Notes: generated from the sequence alone by a model not told the origin. Shown: positions 24,204 to 32,696, counted from the stretch's first letter. The stretch: DNA of 47,427 bases from Aquimarina litoralis (GCF_019295435.1 NZ_WEKL01000021.1:1-47427); one strand, 5' to 3'. A program made the numbers and translations.

Positions 24204-25250
24204 TTACTCGTTTACTTTTCTAATTAAAAATTGAACCAGGTCTTCGTTATTAGGATCGCTAAATAAAATAGGGCTTCCGTATGTTGTTACATTGGCGACA
24301 CCTGCTGCATCTGCAAACTTTTTAATCTCTCTAGCGTGAAATGGGTGATGATAAAAGCTACTAGTTGTCAAAGGTTCGTTATTATGACCACCCGTATTTT
24401 TTACCCAAATTTCAGGGTCATCTGAAGATAACATGGAAAGCATATCAACCTGCTCGCGATAGGTCTCAATTTCGGGAGTTTCGTATGCTTCTTTGGTAGT
24501 AACGCCATAGAAGCTGTACAAATTTTCCTCTCCAACTTCTTGAATGATATCCTCTAGAGAAGTCCCAAACTCAGAGAAGACATTTCCAAGCCATCTTGTT
24601 TCGATATCCAAACTCGATTGAGTAGCATTTAATGCAATTCCTTTTACTTTGGTACTTTCTTGTTCTATCAAGTCTAAACTGTTTATTTCTCTTAAATCAT
24701 CGTTAGCCGCTAACCACAAGGCTGTAGAAGCACCTGCAGAAGTACCAAACAATACAACGTTTTCTTTTTCTATATTTAATTCCTTATGTATATATCTTAT
24801 GTACTGTAATGCTTTTTTGGAATCATTTAAGCTTTTTAGTACACCTTCACTGTCTTCTGGTAATAGGAGTCTATAATTAATCGTTGCTACTGCAATACCG
24901 TTTTGTAATAACTCAATGATGGTATCTGTATAATTATCAGTGTAAATAAATGCTTTATCACCGCCTGTAAAACCACCTCCATGAATGAAAATAACTATAC
25001 CTGTTGCTGAAGAACTAGTGGGTAAAAAAACATCAAATTTAGTGCTGTCATACTGATCATATGGTATATCTGAAGCGTATAATGCATTGATTCCTTGAAG
25101 ATCGATTGGCGAATTGGAGAATTGTAATTCAATCAGTGGTTCCTCAGATATTGGTTCCTCAGAATCTATATCCATGGTTATAGATTCATCATTACTACAG
25201 GATATTAAAGTGATTATGACTAAATAGAAAAGTATAAGTTGTGTCTTCAT
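24204..25250 (-). CDS. Lipoprotein alpha/beta hydrolase (carboxylesterase/BD-FAE-like)
   Basis: 348 residues. Lipoprotein signal (LILFYLVIITLISC) ending at Cys18, followed by an acidic Glu-rich linker typical of surface-exposed lipoproteins of Bacteroidota. The esterase domain has the oxyanion motif FIHGGGFTGGDK (about 89-100), the nucleophile elbow FGTSAGAST (about 168-176) and a possible catalytic His in HHPFHAREIKKF near the C-terminus. Related enzymes are carboxylesterases and feruloyl-esterase-like proteins. Likely cell-surface or periplasmic; substrate unknown. Confidence 0.85.
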   Translation of the reverse strand: MKTQLILFYLVIITLISCSNDESITMDIDSEEPISEEPLIELQFSNSPIDLQGINALYASDIPYDQYDSTKFDVFLPTSSSATGIVIFIHGGGFTGGDKAFIYTDNYTDTIIELLQNGIAVATINYRLLLPEDSEGVLKSLNDSKKALQYIRYIHKELNIEKENVVLFGTSAGASTALWLAANDDLREINSLDLIEQESTKVKGIALNATQSSLDIETRWLGNVFSEFGTSLEDIIQEVGEENLYSFYGVTTKEAYETPEIETYREQVDMLSMLSSDDPEIWVKNTGGHNNEPLTTSSFYHHPFHAREIKKFADAAGVANVTTYGSPILFSDPNNEDLVQFLIRKVNE

Positions 25251-25395
25251 TTCTCAATATTTTCCTTATTAGACTATTTATATTGTAAATGGTTTAATGA
25301 GAGCTCTATTTATTAAAAGATTGTAGATGAAACCAAGAGTAAATCTGGAATGGATTTCAGTAAGGGTTTTTAGTTATAACATACTATGGATATTG

Positions 25396-25947
25396 TTATA
25401 AGTCTATTTTATTTCTCCATCCTCTTTTTTCAATTGTTCTAACATTTTCAGAATTTTTAATTGATTTTAGAAAGTTGGATAATATGATTAATTCTTTGTC
25501 TTCTGGGTTCCCTTCAAATGGATTTACATATATGGCATTACCAAAATTATCTCTGGTTTTCTCTGGCGAATCATCTACGATTAATGCTTTTTCCAAAGGA
25601 AAACCTTGTTTCTTGATTTTCTTTAATCTTTTTTCTCTTACGTATCTGTCTAGTTCATAATCTCTTCTTAATGTACATCTACTTCTAGCCCAGATAAACT
25701 GAAAAGTTATTCCATTTGGTCGAATTATATCTACTATTTCACTCACATATTTATCATCAGCTGATGACCATATTGCTAATGCAAAATGATTAGTCATTTC
25801 ATTCAAGAACTCTTCTAAATTTGGTCTTTTGTAAACAAAATATTCTGCATACTTAAAATCTGGATCAATCTCTAGTTTTGTTTCTGTAGCATGAATTAGG
25901 GTTTCATCTAGATCCAGAATGAGTAATATTTTCTGTTTGTTATTCAA
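25396..25947 (-). CDS. FCP1/NIF-type HAD phosphatase
   Basis: 183 residues, TTG start since no upstream in-frame ATG exists. The motif LILDLDETLIHATE (10-23) with Asp12 and Asp14 is the FCP1/SCP (NLI-interacting factor) signature. The Ser in AIWSSADDKYV (about 58-68) is motif II. VDDSPEKTRDNFGNAIYVN (about 126-144) is the FCP1 motif. In eukaryotes these dephosphorylate proteins; bacterial homologues of this short kind are uncharacterised. Cytoplasmic, monocistronic as far as visible. Confidence 0.8.
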   Translation of the reverse strand: MNNKQKILLILDLDETLIHATETKLEIDPDFKYAEYFVYKRPNLEEFLNEMTNHFALAIWSSADDKYVSEIVDIIRPNGITFQFIWARSRCTLRRDYELDRYVREKRLKKIKKQGFPLEKALIVDDSPEKTRDNFGNAIYVNPFEGNPEDKELIILSNFLKSIKNSENVRTIEKRGWRNKIDL

Positions 25948-26021
25948 CTTAATGGCTTATAATGTTCCTTGTATGTGACTTTTGCTTTCAGTTAGTAGTG
26001 TATGTTACAAATTGGTATGAT

Positions 26022-26753
26022 TTATCCTGCATCTGACTTTATATGGGAGAAATCTTTTTCTTTTAGTTTATCTTCTTCGATAAATAGCATTAGAAAATCT
26101 CCATCATGCCAACACCAGTTAAGTTCATCAACCGAAGAGAGGGTAAGTAAAGATATCCAGTTTTCGCCTGGTCTGGGATCATATGCTAAGGATGAATAAA
26201 ATGGATATCCAAGTAGGTAATTTAATTTTTTATCTACTTTTTCTAGTACCTCATAAATCAATTCTTCCGTTTGTTCATCATTTAAAGGACTATCTTCAAG
26301 CAATTCATCTCTGAATGGAATGTCTAAAGAAGGTTCCAATTTCACGGGAATACTAGGTTGATTATTAAAGTTTGAATTTAAGAGCGGTTTTAATTCGTTT
26401 TCTGCATCAAAGAAATAAACTTTTGCGTATCCATCATCTCCCCAGAAAAAATTACCGTCCTCATCATCGGCTATAAATACACTTAAAAGACCTTTTTGAG
26501 GGAAATAGGGAAAGGGGTTAGAAATTTCACTAAGATTGAATTGAGCTACAAACCTATAATCTCCATATTCATGCTTTGGCCATTTAAAATCAATAGGTAC
26601 ATCAGGAATACCTCCTAATTTACTAGAAGCTATCTTAATTTTTGATGCTATTTTACTTATTTCAACGGAGGGTTTTATTAAAGATTTGATATAATCTTCA
26701 TGCATAGAAAAGGAAGATTCTTTAATTACTTTCTCCAATTCTTTGATATCCAT
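26022..26753 (-). CDS. DUF1963 (YwqG-like) protein
   Basis: 243 residues, cytoplasmic. Recognised by SSKLGGIPDVPIDFKWP (about 43-59), FVAQFNLSEISNPFPYFPQ and GLLSVFIADDEDGNFFWGD, with PLNDEQTEELIYEVLEK in the middle, a GYPFYSSLAYDPRPGENW segment, and LSSVDELNWCWHDGDFLM near the end. DUF1963 proteins have no known activity; they often sit among immunity-like genes. The gene has an ECF-type promoter motif 53 bases upstream. Confidence 0.8.
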   Translation of the reverse strand: MDIKELEKVIKESSFSMHEDYIKSLIKPSVEISKIASKIKIASSKLGGIPDVPIDFKWPKHEYGDYRFVAQFNLSEISNPFPYFPQKGLLSVFIADDEDGNFFWGDDGYAKVYFFDAENELKPLLNSNFNNQPSIPVKLEPSLDIPFRDELLEDSPLNDEQTEELIYEVLEKVDKKLNYLLGYPFYSSLAYDPRPGENWISLLTLSSVDELNWCWHDGDFLMLFIEEDKLKEKDFSHIKSDAG

Positions 26754-26805
26754 ATGATTTGATTTTTTTTCGTTGTGACTTAATTACTCATAACAGCTAC
26801 TATAA

Positions 26806-26831
26806 GTGTCTTAGAACCCCAAAATGTTATC
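26806..26831 (-). promoter_or_regulatory. ECF-type promoter motif, copy 4 (DUF1963 gene)
   Basis: Minus strand: GATAACATTTTGGGG, then GACACTTATAGTAG, with 15 bases between ATAAC and GACAC. It differs from the other copies at the second base (GA instead of GG) but keeps both boxes and spacing. Confidence 0.5.
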
Positions 26832-26946
26832 TTACTTACAAATTTTTAACCTTTTGCGGTTGATAAGACAAGTAAATGATTTTAAGCTATTTTCAGTTGA
26901 GGTACTAACTAAAGGAAATGTTGTTTTTATACAATCATGGAGTCCG

Positions 26947-28365
26947 TTACATTGTAACTATAAAGGTGTTAAATGATTTAGGTGCTATTTCACTCTTAAA
27001 TTTTATGTCATTAACTATAAATTCTTTTACTGTTTTTGCATCTTCTGAATTGTAATAAATGATCACCAATTCTTTGGGATTTTTAAAAGCTAAACAATTT
27101 TCATTATCTGTTTGAACATTATTTGCTCCTGCTTTAATGTAGGAACTGAAATGTTTCATCAGATAAAACTCCGGATTGTAGGTTACTTTTTTAGTTTGTC
27201 TATCAATACTAATCATTGAATTTTGTTTCCAACCCCACTTACTTTTTCCTGTTTCATCTAGTACCATATTCCAATACAAATACGAGTTTGCTCCATTTTT
27301 AAAATAATGTTTCATCAGATTGAATGTATATTCTGCTGCTTCCCAATCATTAGAACCGTTTCCACATTCTGTTTCAGTTTGCATTAATTTGAGATTTGGA
27401 TAATTTCTATGTACTTCGGGAATTGCTCCTTTCCCTGCCCATTGAAATCCAACTCCAGTAATGTATTTACTAGAATTTTCATCTTGGAGTATCGTATCAA
27501 CTCTATCAAATTGTGACCTCTCAATAGTACCTAACCATATCTCAGTATTTAAGTGATCATTTTGAAATTTAGGACCTAGATAATTTCCAATAAAACTTGC
27601 CAGGTCTTGAGGGTTCCATACGCAAGAAGGGAAGTTTTGACATGAGTTTGGCTCATTTTGTACATGAACTGCATAAATATCAATCCCTTGTTTTTTATAT
27701 GCTTGGATATATTTTGAAAAGTATAGTGCGTAGGCATTTAGGTAGTCATCTTCCATTATAAATTGTGAAACCATTTCTTGACCTCTTCCTTCTTCGGATA
27801 GATCATTAACCTTATCAGGTCTACAAGCATAATGTTTATTAGATTTCATCCATGTTGGAGGACACCAAGGCGATCCCCATATTTTTATATTGGGATTGAT
27901 AGACTTTGCGGATTTGATGTAAGGTATCAATCTTTGTAAATCTCTTTCTATCGAGAAATTTTTCATTTCAAAATCTCCATCTGTTTCATTATGACTATAC
28001 CAATCAACAGCATAGTCATTAGCACCAATAGGCATTCTACATATATTAAATTTGCATCCCTTTTCTGGATTAAATAAGTCGTTAAGGATTACTTGTTGTT
28101 CTTCTTTGGGAAGAACGTTAAGAGCTTCCCATCCTAATTCATTAAAACATCCTCCAAATCCGTCTACAGTTTGGAGTAAGCTATCAGAGAAAATTTTTAT
28201 GGTAGATTTAGTACTTACATTTTCCTTAAGAGATTTTAGAGTGTCAATTTGCCATAGTGCTTTATCATTGCTAGAAACCCAGAGGATATCAGTTTCTTTT
28301 TTTGAAGTACAACTAATAACAATAATTATAAATAGTATTAAAGTAATGAGATTTAGCTTTTTCAT
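26947..28365 (-). CDS. Glycoside hydrolase family 30 lipoprotein
   Basis: 472 residues from the ATG at 28365; a TTG three codons earlier adds nothing. Lipoprotein signal (LITLILFIIIVISC) ending about Cys19. The GH30 body has VDGFGGCFNELGWEAL, SPWCPPTWMKSN, the acid/base Glu238 in HVQNEPNSC and the nucleophile Glu331 in MQTETECGNG. It lacks an obvious separate carbohydrate-binding domain. GH30 enzymes cut beta-glucosides, beta-1,6-glucans or xylans; no polysaccharide-utilisation genes (SusC/SusD) adjoin, so the target glycan is open. Confidence 0.93.
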   Translation of the reverse strand: MKKLNLITLILFIIIVISCTSKKETDILWVSSNDKALWQIDTLKSLKENVSTKSTIKIFSDSLLQTVDGFGGCFNELGWEALNVLPKEEQQVILNDLFNPEKGCKFNICRMPIGANDYAVDWYSHNETDGDFEMKNFSIERDLQRLIPYIKSAKSINPNIKIWGSPWCPPTWMKSNKHYACRPDKVNDLSEEGRGQEMVSQFIMEDDYLNAYALYFSKYIQAYKKQGIDIYAVHVQNEPNSCQNFPSCVWNPQDLASFIGNYLGPKFQNDHLNTEIWLGTIERSQFDRVDTILQDENSSKYITGVGFQWAGKGAIPEVHRNYPNLKLMQTETECGNGSNDWEAAEYTFNLMKHYFKNGANSYLYWNMVLDETGKSKWGWKQNSMISIDRQTKKVTYNPEFYLMKHFSSYIKAGANNVQTDNENCLAFKNPKELVIIYYNSEDAKTVKEFIVNDIKFKSEIAPKSFNTFIVTM

Positions 28366-28493
28366 TGTTGACAAATAGGTATCTATAGTTTTATTTTAAT
28401 GATGACTTCTATGTTAGTAATAATTAGTTATATTTACTCATCTTTCATTTTATCAAACATACCATAACTACTCATACATCTTGTGAATACTTA

Positions 28494-29729
28494 TTAAATT
28501 TGCTCTAATTTTGATTTATAAACTTCCATATTTTTATGGTCGTTGTTTGAAACGAATTCAAGAGCTTTTTTATAATATTCTTTTGCTTTCATTTTATCAC
28601 CTTTTTTTACAAAGGCATCACCTAAACTGCCTAAAATAATCGAAGAGTTTTGAAATTTATCTAAACCGACCTTAAGTATTTCTATTGCCTGATTAGGATT
28701 TTCATGTTTTAGGTAAAATTGGGCATATCTATTAAACCATAAATCTCTTGTTTTGGATTTATAATATCCTTCAAACTCTTTCATGAAAAAATCAAATGAT
28801 TTGTAATCATCCTCTTTCATTGATTGCAATAGAAGAAAGTGTTTTGTGCTTTTATGAATGTCTTGGGATATATTGTATTTCTCGCCTCTTTTTTGGTAAT
28901 GATCTTTTAGTCTACTAATTCCTCCATAGGCGGCAAAATCTTTTAAGGTTTTGAATCTTAGATATGGATAATCATTAAAATAAGTATTTAGACCCTTATG
29001 TATTGTTAATGTTGGGGTTGAATGATGATTTTCATCTTTAAGTAATTGATATTCCCAACGAACTTTATCGGATAGATTCTCTGTTAAGACTTTTTTGAAC
29101 TTTTCTATAGATTCAAAAGCCCAATCTTCGGAAGGGCTTACTGTAAAATATATAAATTCTGCAGGATTACTATCGGTGATTAATTTTTCTTTTAAAGCAT
29201 TTAGTCGAGTTTCAGTAATATGTGTAGGGCTCGAAATAAAGTAAGCTGAAAATATGTTTTCTGGTTTGGCTAGTATTTCAACTGCCAGTCCTCCTGCCAT
29301 TTCCCAACCAAAAAAATAACGCTTTGGAGAAGTTCTGTAATTTTTATCTATATATGGTATTAGTTCGCTTTCTAAAAACCCAATAAACTTTGTTGACTCA
29401 TCAAAAAACAGTTTTCTTCTTTTTCGATTATTTGAGTTTATGCCAACAACGATAAAATCAGGTGTCTTTTCTTGCCATTTTAAAGTGTTTTGATATAAGA
29501 TACCGTTTAAAAAATATCTTTGTCCATCTATGATATAGAGAACAGGATAATGTATTTCGGTATCTTGATAGTTTTCTGGGAGATAAATTGAAATTTCTCT
29601 TTTCTCATTTAAAATTTCAGAATTAAAGATATGCTTTTCTCCGAGTAAATTAGATCGTATTTCTTGAGCGTGAATATTGGTAAAAACAGTCTGAAATATT
29701 ATAATTGAAAGCAAATATATTCTCTTCAT
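28494..29729 (-). CDS. Secreted putative esterase-fold protein with altered nucleophile, plus TPR tail
   Basis: 411 residues with a signal peptide (LLSIIIFQTVFTNIHAQ). Residues 30-250 follow the Esterase (PF00756-like) fold: REISIYLPENYQD, YPVLYIIDGQRYFLN, PDFIVVGINSNNRKR. The nucleophile elbow, normally GxSxGG, reads FFGWEMAGGLA, with Glu143 at the Ser position. The active site is probably lost or changed. A C-terminal TPR block (about 315-405) includes SIILGSLGDAFVKKGDKMK and AKEYYKKALEFV. It may be a binding protein rather than an esterase. Downstream of nothing obvious. Confidence 0.7.
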   Translation of the reverse strand: MKRIYLLSIIIFQTVFTNIHAQEIRSNLLGEKHIFNSEILNEKREISIYLPENYQDTEIHYPVLYIIDGQRYFLNGILYQNTLKWQEKTPDFIVVGINSNNRKRRKLFFDESTKFIGFLESELIPYIDKNYRTSPKRYFFGWEMAGGLAVEILAKPENIFSAYFISSPTHITETRLNALKEKLITDSNPAEFIYFTVSPSEDWAFESIEKFKKVLTENLSDKVRWEYQLLKDENHHSTPTLTIHKGLNTYFNDYPYLRFKTLKDFAAYGGISRLKDHYQKRGEKYNISQDIHKSTKHFLLLQSMKEDDYKSFDFFMKEFEGYYKSKTRDLWFNRYAQFYLKHENPNQAIEILKVGLDKFQNSSIILGSLGDAFVKKGDKMKAKEYYKKALEFVSNNDHKNMEVYKSKLEQI

Positions 29730-29857
29730 ATTTATAATGTGCGCTAGTCTATTTTATAGTATGTATGCCTTAAAATTAAGTATTTACAATATACAATTAT
29801 CGTAGATAGTTTTAATTTTCAAAATCTTTAATCTCTTTTAAATAGCAATTGCTCTAT

Positions 29858-30301
29858 TCAATTCTCATTTAATTTCATGTGTAGAATTGGATAAGGTTTT
29901 CCAGAAGAATCCAATTCAGAACGTTCTATAACTTCAAATCCACAATGTTTGTAAAATCCTACTGCTTGCTCATTCTGTTCATTCACGTCAACTTTTGTAA
30001 CCTTTAAATTGTCAATAGAATAATCTAATAATGTTTTTCCTATTCTTTTTCCTCTAAAATCAGGATGTATGAATAACATTTCTAAGTTTTGATCAGCAAC
30101 TCCTATAAAACCAACTATTTTTTTATTATTATCTCTAATACATCTTAATTCAACTGCATCCAGATAAGTATTTAAGATTAGTGGTTTAAAATATTCGATA
30201 TCTTCTTCTTTTAGAAAATGATGGGTTGCTCTAACGGAAGCTTCCCAAAGTCTCACAACTTCTTCATACTCCTTTTTATCAATAGTATCTATTTGGTTCA
30301 T
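29858..30301 (-). CDS. GNAT N-acetyltransferase
   Basis: 147 residues from the ATG at 30301; a TTG 15 bases upstream is less likely. GNAT features: VRLWEASVRATHHFL at the N-terminus, EMLFIHPDFRGKRIGKTLL (about 79-97) with the R/G-x-x-G acetyl-CoA loop, and NEQAVGFYKHCGFEVIERSE near the C-terminus. Resembles YjaB-type small acetyltransferases. Substrate unknown. A repeat-type intergenic element lies directly upstream of the start. Confidence 0.9.
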   Translation of the reverse strand: MNQIDTIDKKEYEEVVRLWEASVRATHHFLKEEDIEYFKPLILNTYLDAVELRCIRDNNKKIVGFIGVADQNLEMLFIHPDFRGKRIGKTLLDYSIDNLKVTKVDVNEQNEQAVGFYKHCGFEVIERSELDSSGKPYPILHMKLNEN

Positions 30302-30312
30302 TTTTTTTATTT

Positions 30313-30445
30313 GCAAAATAACGGTTTGTATATGAAAAGTAACGTATTATGATTAGCTAGATTTTCATTGTTAAAACTAAGGTACTTAAAAAGTGCAAAA
30401 CTTTGATGTCTTGCACTAAATGGGCTATGCTCATATAGCATGTAA
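30313..30445 (-). repeat. Intergenic element with conserved end (attC-like family, copy D)
   Basis: The plus-strand end reads ATAACGGTTTGTATATGA followed by AAAGTAAC. It matches the ends at 41501 (ATAACATGTTCCCTTATGA) and 38233 (ATAAGGTTTAATATATG). The other end holds ACAACAGATTACATGC and TATATGAGC in inverted orientation, so the element has imperfect inverted ends. A stem-loop with T-run sits in the middle. Situated between GNAT and the 96-residue protein. Boundaries are approximate. Confidence 0.45.
30386..30417 (-). terminator. Rho-independent type terminator after the sigma/coiled-protein unit
   Basis: AGTGCAA (30392-30398) pairs with TTGCACT (30411-30417); minus-strand reading runs into TTTTT. 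It is 38 bases after the stop at 30455. The same 7-bp stem, with T-run, occurs at 41573-41596, 37 bases after another stop. Confidence 0.7.
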
Positions 30446-30454
30446 TCTGTTGTT

Positions 30455-30745
30455 TTATCCTTTTAATTTATCAAGAATCTTTTTAATAAATTCTGATATG
30501 ATATTGATGTCCTTTTTGATGGACTCTTTTTCAAATCGAGTGATTTTATCATTTTTGGTTTTTGCCCAGTTTACTTTCAAAACAGCTATATCCGAATTAA
30601 TTGATTCTTTCTCGAATTCACTTATGTTTTCTTTAAACTCATTTAATAGCCGTGATATTTGAATATTAATTTTTTTGGATTGTGGTTGATTATTCCAAGT
30701 ATCTTTAATGTCTTGCCAAATATCTTTTTGTTCATGATTCCACAT
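30455..30745 (-). CDS. Small charged helical protein downstream of an ECF sigma gene
   Basis: 96 residues, no signal peptide. It starts 4 bases after the sigma gene, so the two form an operon. It contains an internal duplication: FEKESINSDI at 44-53 and FEKESIKKDI at 71-80, period 27 residues, each part of a predicted helix. The rest is also charged and helical (LLNEFKENISEFEKE). This looks like a small helical bundle that could bind the sigma factor, but it does not match the zinc anti-sigma fold (no HxxxCxxC). Role as an atypical anti-sigma or partner is inference. Confidence 0.6.
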   Translation of the reverse strand: MWNHEQKDIWQDIKDTWNNQPQSKKINIQISRLLNEFKENISEFEKESINSDIAVLKVNWAKTKNDKITRFEKESIKKDINIISEFIKKILDKLKG

Positions 30746-30749
30746 ATTA

Positions 30750-31241
30750 TTATATTTTTTTAGTTAAACAATTCAATAGATTTTTTTTAATTCGTTTCAT
30801 TTTTACTGCAATATGATTTTCGGTTAATCCAGTTATTTCAGCAATTTCTTTATATTTCAATCCTTCTAAGTAAAGAATGACAATTGATTTATTCTCTTCG
30901 TTTAGTTTGGAGATACAAGTGATTAATTCATTGTACTTTTCTTCCTGATTATTATCAATAGGAGGTTCTGAAGGAATGAATTGAATAGATTCTAACCGAA
31001 GCGTTTTTAGATAGGTTTTCTCTGATTTTTGTTTGGAACGAAGACAGACATTTAAAGTAATTCTATATACCCATGTATCAATACTCGAATTGCCTTTGAA
31101 ATTTGAAATAGATTTCCAAATGGCGAAAATTACTTCTTGGAAAAGATCTTGAGGTTCTAAAGGCGAAACTGCATAAATTTTACAAATCCTGTAAATTTTC
31201 TCTTTATTATCCTCAAGTAGTTTTTCGAATGTCTCTGTCAT
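30750..31241 (-). CDS. ECF-type sigma factor
   Basis: 163 residues. Region 2: CKIYAVSPLEPQDLFQEVI and FKGNSSIDTWVYRITLNVC, typical of the DLxQEvf and RNxxxD core of ECF sigmas. Region 4: LNEENKSIVILYLEGLKYK and KEIAEITGLTENHIAVKMKRIKKN. No zinc anti-sigma gene follows; instead a small helical protein (30455-30745) is 4 bases away. A GTAAC box about 44 bases upstream of its start (31281-31285) may autoregulate it, though the downstream box departs from the four-copy motif. Confidence 0.93.
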   Translation of the reverse strand: MTETFEKLLEDNKEKIYRICKIYAVSPLEPQDLFQEVIFAIWKSISNFKGNSSIDTWVYRITLNVCLRSKQKSEKTYLKTLRLESIQFIPSEPPIDNNQEEKYNELITCISKLNEENKSIVILYLEGLKYKEIAEITGLTENHIAVKMKRIKKNLLNCLTKKI

Positions 31242-31395
31242 CAGTGTTAAGGTCTTTTATTATTGCTCTCTACTTATTTAGTTACAAGAGTTTTTAAAAT
31301 ATGACAGAATTTAAATTTATTTTTCGAACTCTAAGAATTATAGGCTATGTTCTAAGTGAAATTCGTTGTGTTTTTAAAATGAGGTATAAACGGTT

Positions 31396-31872
31396 TTATT
31401 TTTTCAGCTTTTCAAGATTTTCATTAAGTCTACGTAACTCAATCAAAATAGAATCTTGTTTTTGTCTACTTGTAAAATTCTTAATAAAATTATGAATCTT
31501 AATACTTAATGAATCACCTAAAGGAGTAGATTTTGTTTTTGTCAGTTTCATAAAGTCTCCATTTTTTAATCGATCCTGACTTTTTCCTGGTTCAATTATA
31601 ATTTCCTTCCCACTAAGAAAACCGAGATTTTCTATCCTAAATTCAGAATCATTTGGGATATTAGTGTCAGCATTAAGTATGCACCAAATATCAATAGTTC
31701 CATTTAATGTAAGTTTCATGTCTTTAATTTTACCAATTTCGAATCCGTTTAGCGTTATATTTGTTTCGGTTGTTATTCCTTCTACATTATCAGCATTCAA
31801 GATAATTTGAGTTCCATTACTTGAACAGGAGATTAAAAAAAGTAGTATTATAAAACTTGCATAGTATTTCAT
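31396..31872 (-). CDS. MCE/MlaD-like lipoprotein
   Basis: 158 residues. Lipoprotein signal (FIILLFLISC) ends at Cys16. The mature part is a single MCE domain (about 18-115): QIILNADNVEGITTETNIT, GFEIGKIKDMKLTLNG and a later FLSGKEIIIEPG. Typical MlaD proteins have an N-terminal membrane anchor and work with an ABC transporter; this one is a short lipoprotein with no permease or ATPase nearby. The last 35 residues form a charged helix (SRQKQDSILIELRRLNENL). Envelope lipid transport is possible; an orphan subunit. Confidence 0.7.
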   Translation of the reverse strand: MKYYASFIILLFLISCSSNGTQIILNADNVEGITTETNITLNGFEIGKIKDMKLTLNGTIDIWCILNADTNIPNDSEFRIENLGFLSGKEIIIEPGKSQDRLKNGDFMKLTKTKSTPLGDSLSIKIHNFIKNFTSRQKQDSILIELRRLNENLEKLKK

Positions 31873-31888
31873 TCGTATAGTTTTAATT

Positions 31889-31922
31889 GCTTATCACAAT
31901 GTTGTATATGAAATGTAGTATG
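31889..31922 (-). repeat. Conserved end sequence of the attC-like family (copy E)
   Basis: Plus strand: GCTTATCACAATGTTG then TATATGAAATGTAG. It matches the ends at 30313 (ATAACGGTTTG, TATATGAAAAGTAAC) and 41496. It sits just upstream of the MCE lipoprotein start. The opposite end of the element is not clear. Confidence 0.4.
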
Positions 31923-31971
31923 TAAAAGGATGTTTACTGTTTCATAAACAAAGGGTTTTGTTTGTGTTTAT

Positions 31972-32652
31972 TTAATTAAACCTTATATAATTTATTAATT
32001 GATTTGTTTCGATTTTGTCGATAGGATGTTTTACTCCATCAAGTTTAACCAATTTTGAGTTTGGTAATAGATCCGAAACGTATTTCGATTCTTCATAGCT
32101 AACCATATTGTCTAAACTTCCAATTCCAATGGTAACTTCCTGATTTATTTTCTTAAAATCACTATCCATTAGTTTAGCTCCTTTTGCCATATTCATCATC
32201 ATGATAGCTGTCTTAGTCATAATTTTTTTCCAATCTTGAGGATTATGTTCTTGCCTTAATTTCTCCGCATAATGAGGTATTTTTTCTTCGATTTTAATGG
32301 GATTCAACATTTTAACTTCTTTTTCTGCTGATTCCATATTCCATTCAAATTTGGTACCTAACGTAAGCACTTTTTTAATCTTTTCTGGTGTTTTTAACGC
32401 AGCATTTAACGCTACATATCCACCCATACTATAACCAAAAATATTGGTTTTTTCAATTGTTTGAGCCCGTAAATAATCAATAAGGTTTTCTGTAAATAAT
32501 TGAATTGAAAATTCCTTGTCGGATTCGTTACCTCCATGTCCTTCAAAACTAAAGGAATGTACATCAAAATATTCTTCTAATCCGGTTATTAAAGAATGAA
32601 ATTGATTTTTACTTCCTAGTGCTCCATGTAATAATATGAGTGTTTCTTTCAT
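31972..32652 (-). CDS. Alpha/beta hydrolase
   Basis: 226 residues, cytoplasmic. Oxyanion loop LLHGALGSKNQFHSL (7-21), nucleophile elbow FGYSMGGYVAL with Ser75, acid Asp in IGSLDNMVSYEES (about 177) and a His in VKHPIDKIETNQL (about 212) complete the triad. Length and motifs resemble small MhpC/menH-type hydrolases. Substrate cannot be inferred; the neighbouring genes are unrelated. Confidence 0.88.
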   Translation of the reverse strand: MKETLILLHGALGSKNQFHSLITGLEEYFDVHSFSFEGHGGNESDKEFSIQLFTENLIDYLRAQTIEKTNIFGYSMGGYVALNAALKTPEKIKKVLTLGTKFEWNMESAEKEVKMLNPIKIEEKIPHYAEKLRQEHNPQDWKKIMTKTAIMMMNMAKGAKLMDSDFKKINQEVTIGIGSLDNMVSYEESKYVSDLLPNSKLVKLDGVKHPIDKIETNQLINYIRFN

Positions 32653-32696
32653 ATGTTGATTTGATTTTGTGTGTATCTTGTTACACGACGCGGAGA

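Noticed and set aside
21770-25947. Two HAD phosphatases as one phosphatase system
   Set aside because: They are about 3 kb apart, belong to different HAD branches and have unrelated genes and a divergent promoter between them.
24204-29729. A polysaccharide-utilisation locus around GH30
   Set aside because: There is no SusC/SusD pair, no other glycosidase and no dedicated regulator; the GH30 and the esterase genes stand alone.
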